Assembly: GCA_016284115.1 (NCBI GenBank)
Contig: JAEEOD010000100.1
Coordinates: forward strand, 1-17,671
Direction of reading: 5' to 3'
Length of the DNA: 17,671 nucleotides
DNA from: Bacteroidaceae bacterium
GTDB taxonomy: Bacteria; Bacteroidota; Bacteroidia; Bacteroidales; Bacteroidaceae
Shown here in pieces: positions 15,467 through 17,671 of the stretch (position 1 is its first letter; every line of letters starts with the position of its first letter). The notes below the pieces were generated by a model. That model was not told the DNA's origin. It did no database searches and saw nothing but the letters and a program-made list of their open reading frames with translations. A program made the position numbers and the translations under genes.

Positions 15467-16780
15467 TTAAATGCATAAGTTTTTCCTCACACTCTCCAAT
15501 AGGTAGTTGATGGAAAACTCATCATTGGCTTCTATCATCATGATGGCCTCATTTAATTCGTTCTCCGAAAGGGGCTCGTCACTTAGCGAACTGTATTTTC
15601 TAAAGTCATCATACTTCTTCATAATCAGAGAGATGATTCCCATTGTCCTATATAAGTATTTACGCTCAGGCTCATTTTCAATCGCAGTCTTCAATTGGTC
15701 TAAAGCAGCGTCGTAGTTTTCTTGATTCATATAAAGCATGGCCTTTTGGGTGAAAACTTCTGCATCGTTAGGCCTGTGTTCCAATACTTTGTCAAAATAT
15801 TTGATAGCCTGTTTGTCCCAACGCATGTGAGCATAACACACTCCTAAACGAAAATAGGTGTTGATGCGTTGCTCTTCAGTAAGGTCCAGATGCTTGAGAT
15901 AGAAGTTCATCAACTTGATGGCATCCTCTGCCTTTTCCTGGTCGAGTAACAGTGCAAGGTCCATCTCATTCATGTCGCCTGGGGCCACAGCATGCAGCTT
16001 GATAGCTTTCTTCAGGTTCTCCTTGGCCTTTTGTTCGTTGCCCAATAAGGCAAATAGATTGCATCTTGTCAAATAGGCCTCACCCATATCTTCATCGTTG
16101 GTGATGGAGAAATCGCAGGCGTCCAGTGCCTTATTGTATTCTCCTAGTGCCAACTGGCATCTGCCAAGACTTAGCCAGTAGTGAGCCGAGAACGGGTCTT
16201 TGTCAATCAGTTTCTCACACATCTCAATAGCTTCCTGATATTTGCCCGAATAGCAATAAGCATTCATGAGTATCGACATATAGTCTTCCTCTTCCTCCAT
16301 GCCTTGCCCGTGTTTTTTCAACCAGTCTATGGCTTTATCAGAGAAATGAGCCTCCATAAACATGTTGGCCACCATGATGGGGTCGAAGTTATCAGGTGGA
16401 TACGAGTTCAGCAGTTCTTCTGCCTTTTCGTATTCCTCACTCTCAATCATCAGACGCACCTTCAGCAATTGCAGGTCGCCCGTATAATCATCTTCAATTT
16501 GGTTGGCCAAGATGATAGCGGCATCAAGATCTCCTTTGTCAAGATAACGGTAGGCTTGCTCTATCTGGAGCATGGTGACGTCAGGGAAGGTACGTAAGGC
16601 ATAATCCATCACCTCGTCGGCCTTATCGGGACAGTGGTTGTTGTCGTACCACATGCAAAGGTCGGCCAGGTCGTCAGGCTCCATGTAAACATATTTCCCC
16701 TCGCTTCGCTGAGCTTCATACTCACGTGCCAGCTCGTTCAGCCTTTTCTCGTTGTCTGACAGCGGATTCCTTTTTACCAT
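15467..16780 (-). CDS. Cytoplasmic tetratricopeptide repeat protein
   Basis: A 437-residue, acidic, all-helical protein with no signal peptide. Helical pairs run through most of its length. The clearest TPR units are YSGKYQEAIEMCEKLIDKDP, then a unit at ALGEYNKALDACDFS, RWDKQAIKYFDKVLEHRPND and QENYDAALDQLKTAIENEPE. TPRs mediate protein binding; no enzyme domain is attached. The partner is unknown. It starts 12 bases after the glnS stop, with AGGAG four bases before the ATG, an unusually good Shine-Dalgarno-like string for this phylum. It is followed at 9 bases by the DedA gene. Confidence 0.88.
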   Translation of the reverse strand: MVKRNPLSDNEKRLNELAREYEAQRSEGKYVYMEPDDLADLCMWYDNNHCPDKADEVMDYALRTFPDVTMLQIEQAYRYLDKGDLDAAIILANQIEDDYTGDLQLLKVRLMIESEEYEKAEELLNSYPPDNFDPIMVANMFMEAHFSDKAIDWLKKHGQGMEEEEDYMSILMNAYCYSGKYQEAIEMCEKLIDKDPFSAHYWLSLGRCQLALGEYNKALDACDFSITNDEDMGEAYLTRCNLFALLGNEQKAKENLKKAIKLHAVAPGDMNEMDLALLLDQEKAEDAIKLMNFYLKHLDLTEEQRINTYFRLGVCYAHMRWDKQAIKYFDKVLEHRPNDAEVFTQKAMLYMNQENYDAALDQLKTAIENEPERKYLYRTMGIISLIMKKYDDFRKYSSLSDEPLSENELNEAIMMIEANDEFSINYLLESVRKNLCI

Positions 16781-16792
16781 TTAACTCCTAGC

Positions 16793-17671
16793 TCACTTGT
16801 TTATCTTTCCCCAAGTATCCTTCAGACTGACGGTTCGGTTAAACACCATCTTTTCAGGAGTAGAGTCTTTGTCCACACTGAAATAGCCAATGCGCTGGAA
16901 CTGCAAGTATGTCAGAGGTTTCATGCCCTGCACGAACTTTTCAATATAGCACTTGGGCAGAATCTCCAGCGAGTCTGGATTAATCATCTGCTTCATGGCA
17001 GTCAAGGCGTCGCAATTCTGCTCATCGCGTATCTGCTGCATCACATCACGAGGATTCTCCACCTTCCACAATCTGTCATACAAGCGCACCTCAGCTTCCA
17101 TGCAGTGGTTGCAGCTCAGCCAGTGAATGGTGCCCTTCACCTTGCGGTTAGCACCAGGCATACCGCTCTTGCTCTCTGGGTCATATTCGCAATACACCTC
17201 TACCACTTCGCCTGCTTCGTTCTTCTTGCATCCTGTGCACTTCACGATGTAAGCATTCTTCAGTCGTACCTCCTGTCCAGGAGTCATACGGAAATATTTC
17301 TTTGGAGCATCTTCCATAAAGTCTTCCTGTTCCATCCACAATTCACGGCTGAACTCTATCTGATGAGTACCCTCCTCCAGGTTTTCTGGGTTATTGATAG
17401 CTTCCATCTCTTCCACCTTACCCTCAGGATAGTTGGTCACAATCAGCTTTACTGGGTGCAATACGGCAGAAACACGGGTTGAACGGGCGTTCAAATCTTC
17501 ACGAATAGCACTCTCCAACAAAGCAAAATCGTTGAGGGCGTCAAACGTGGTATAGCCAATCTTATCCACAAACTTGCGGATACCCTCAGGTGAATAACCA
17601 CGACGACGGAAACCACAAAGAGTCGGCATACGAGGGTCGTCCCATCCGTTCACCAAACCTTCCTTCACCAA
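16793..17671 (-). CDS. glnS: Glutaminyl-tRNA synthetase, C-terminal part (5' end outside window)
   Basis: Charges tRNA-Gln with glutamine in the cytoplasm. The visible 293 codons match the end of the class I catalytic core (GWDDPRMPTLCGFRRRGYSPEGIRKF, which separates GlnRS from GluRS) and the two-barrel anticodon-binding domain (NARSTRVSAVLHPVK, RLKNAYIVK, KVKGTIHWLS, VFNRTVSLKDTWGKI). The frame stays open to the window edge, so the start, the HIGH motif and probably the KMSKS loop lie outside. Compared with E. coli GlnRS it carries extra cysteine pairs (CTGC and CNHC) and an insertion around RDVMQQIRDEQN. Having GlnRS argues that this organism does not depend on the GatCAB amidation route for Gln-tRNA. 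It is the first visible gene of the minus-strand unit. Confidence 0.96.
   Translation of the reverse strand: MVKEGLVNGWDDPRMPTLCGFRRRGYSPEGIRKFVDKIGYTTFDALNDFALLESAIREDLNARSTRVSAVLHPVKLIVTNYPEGKVEEMEAINNPENLEEGTHQIEFSRELWMEQEDFMEDAPKKYFRMTPGQEVRLKNAYIVKCTGCKKNEAGEVVEVYCEYDPESKSGMPGANRKVKGTIHWLSCNHCMEAEVRLYDRLWKVENPRDVMQQIRDEQNCDALTAMKQMINPDSLEILPKCYIEKFVQGMKPLTYLQFQRIGYFSVDKDSTPEKMVFNRTVSLKDTWGKINK

Noticed and set aside
16181..16597. 138-codon open frame opposite the TPR gene
   Set aside because: Antisense shadow of a clear TPR protein; no promoter, start signal or recognisable domain.
17105..17482. 125-codon plus-strand open frame opposite glnS
   Set aside because: Hydrophobic-looking translation arises from the complement of GlnRS codons; no independent support.
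1..17671. Defence island, CRISPR array, prophage, IS element, tRNA or rRNA
   Set aside because: No regularly spaced repeats, transposase, integrase, phage proteins or RNA-gene landmarks were seen; all space is filled by recognisable housekeeping or conserved genes.

Overview
The window looks like housekeeping chromosome from a member of the order Bacteroidales, most likely a Prevotella-type organism. The evidence is Bacteroidetes-restricted conserved families (DUF4954, DUF4494), class I fumarase and GlnRS sequences of Bacteroidales type, Bacteroidetes promoter -7 boxes (TAnnTTTG), and AT-rich leaders with little Shine-Dalgarno signal. The genus is an inference. No phage, IS element, CRISPR array, tRNA or rRNA is visible, and no gene-free stretch exceeds about 150 bases.

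Layout. (1) 1-4420, plus strand: the 3' part of hflX (cut by the window edge), a DUF4954 beta-helix protein and a class I fumarate hydratase, closed by a clear hairpin terminator. (2) 4431-9889, plus strand: a promoter with a 9-bp-arm palindrome, then dnaN, a DnaQ-like exonuclease, recN (4-base overlap with the exonuclease) and an exported pseudoprotease/TPR protein. Two unrelated tandem heptamer tracts flank the start of that last gene. A likely intrinsic terminator for this unit lies inside the 3' end of the convergent folC gene. (3) 9800-12667: folC (minus) and an exported FAD-dependent oxidoreductase (plus), transcribed divergently from facing -7 boxes only 4 bases apart. (4) 12670-17671, minus strand: a compact run reading glnS (cut by the window edge), a TPR protein, a DedA membrane protein, DUF4494, a YggS-type PLP protein and a dihydroorotate dehydrogenase-like flavoprotein. 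Gaps are 19 bases or less, so it is probably one transcript.

How the genes fit together: the dnaN unit groups the sliding clamp, a 3'-5' exonuclease and the RecN repair ATPase, which suggests coordinated replication and repair. The minus-strand unit combines translation (GlnRS), PLP homeostasis (YggS) and membrane lipid handling (DedA) with two proteins of unknown role. I see no novel multi-gene system such as a defence island. The best leads are the heptamer tracts, the terminator embedded in folC, the facing divergent promoters, the apparent degenerate protease, and the conserved families of unknown function.
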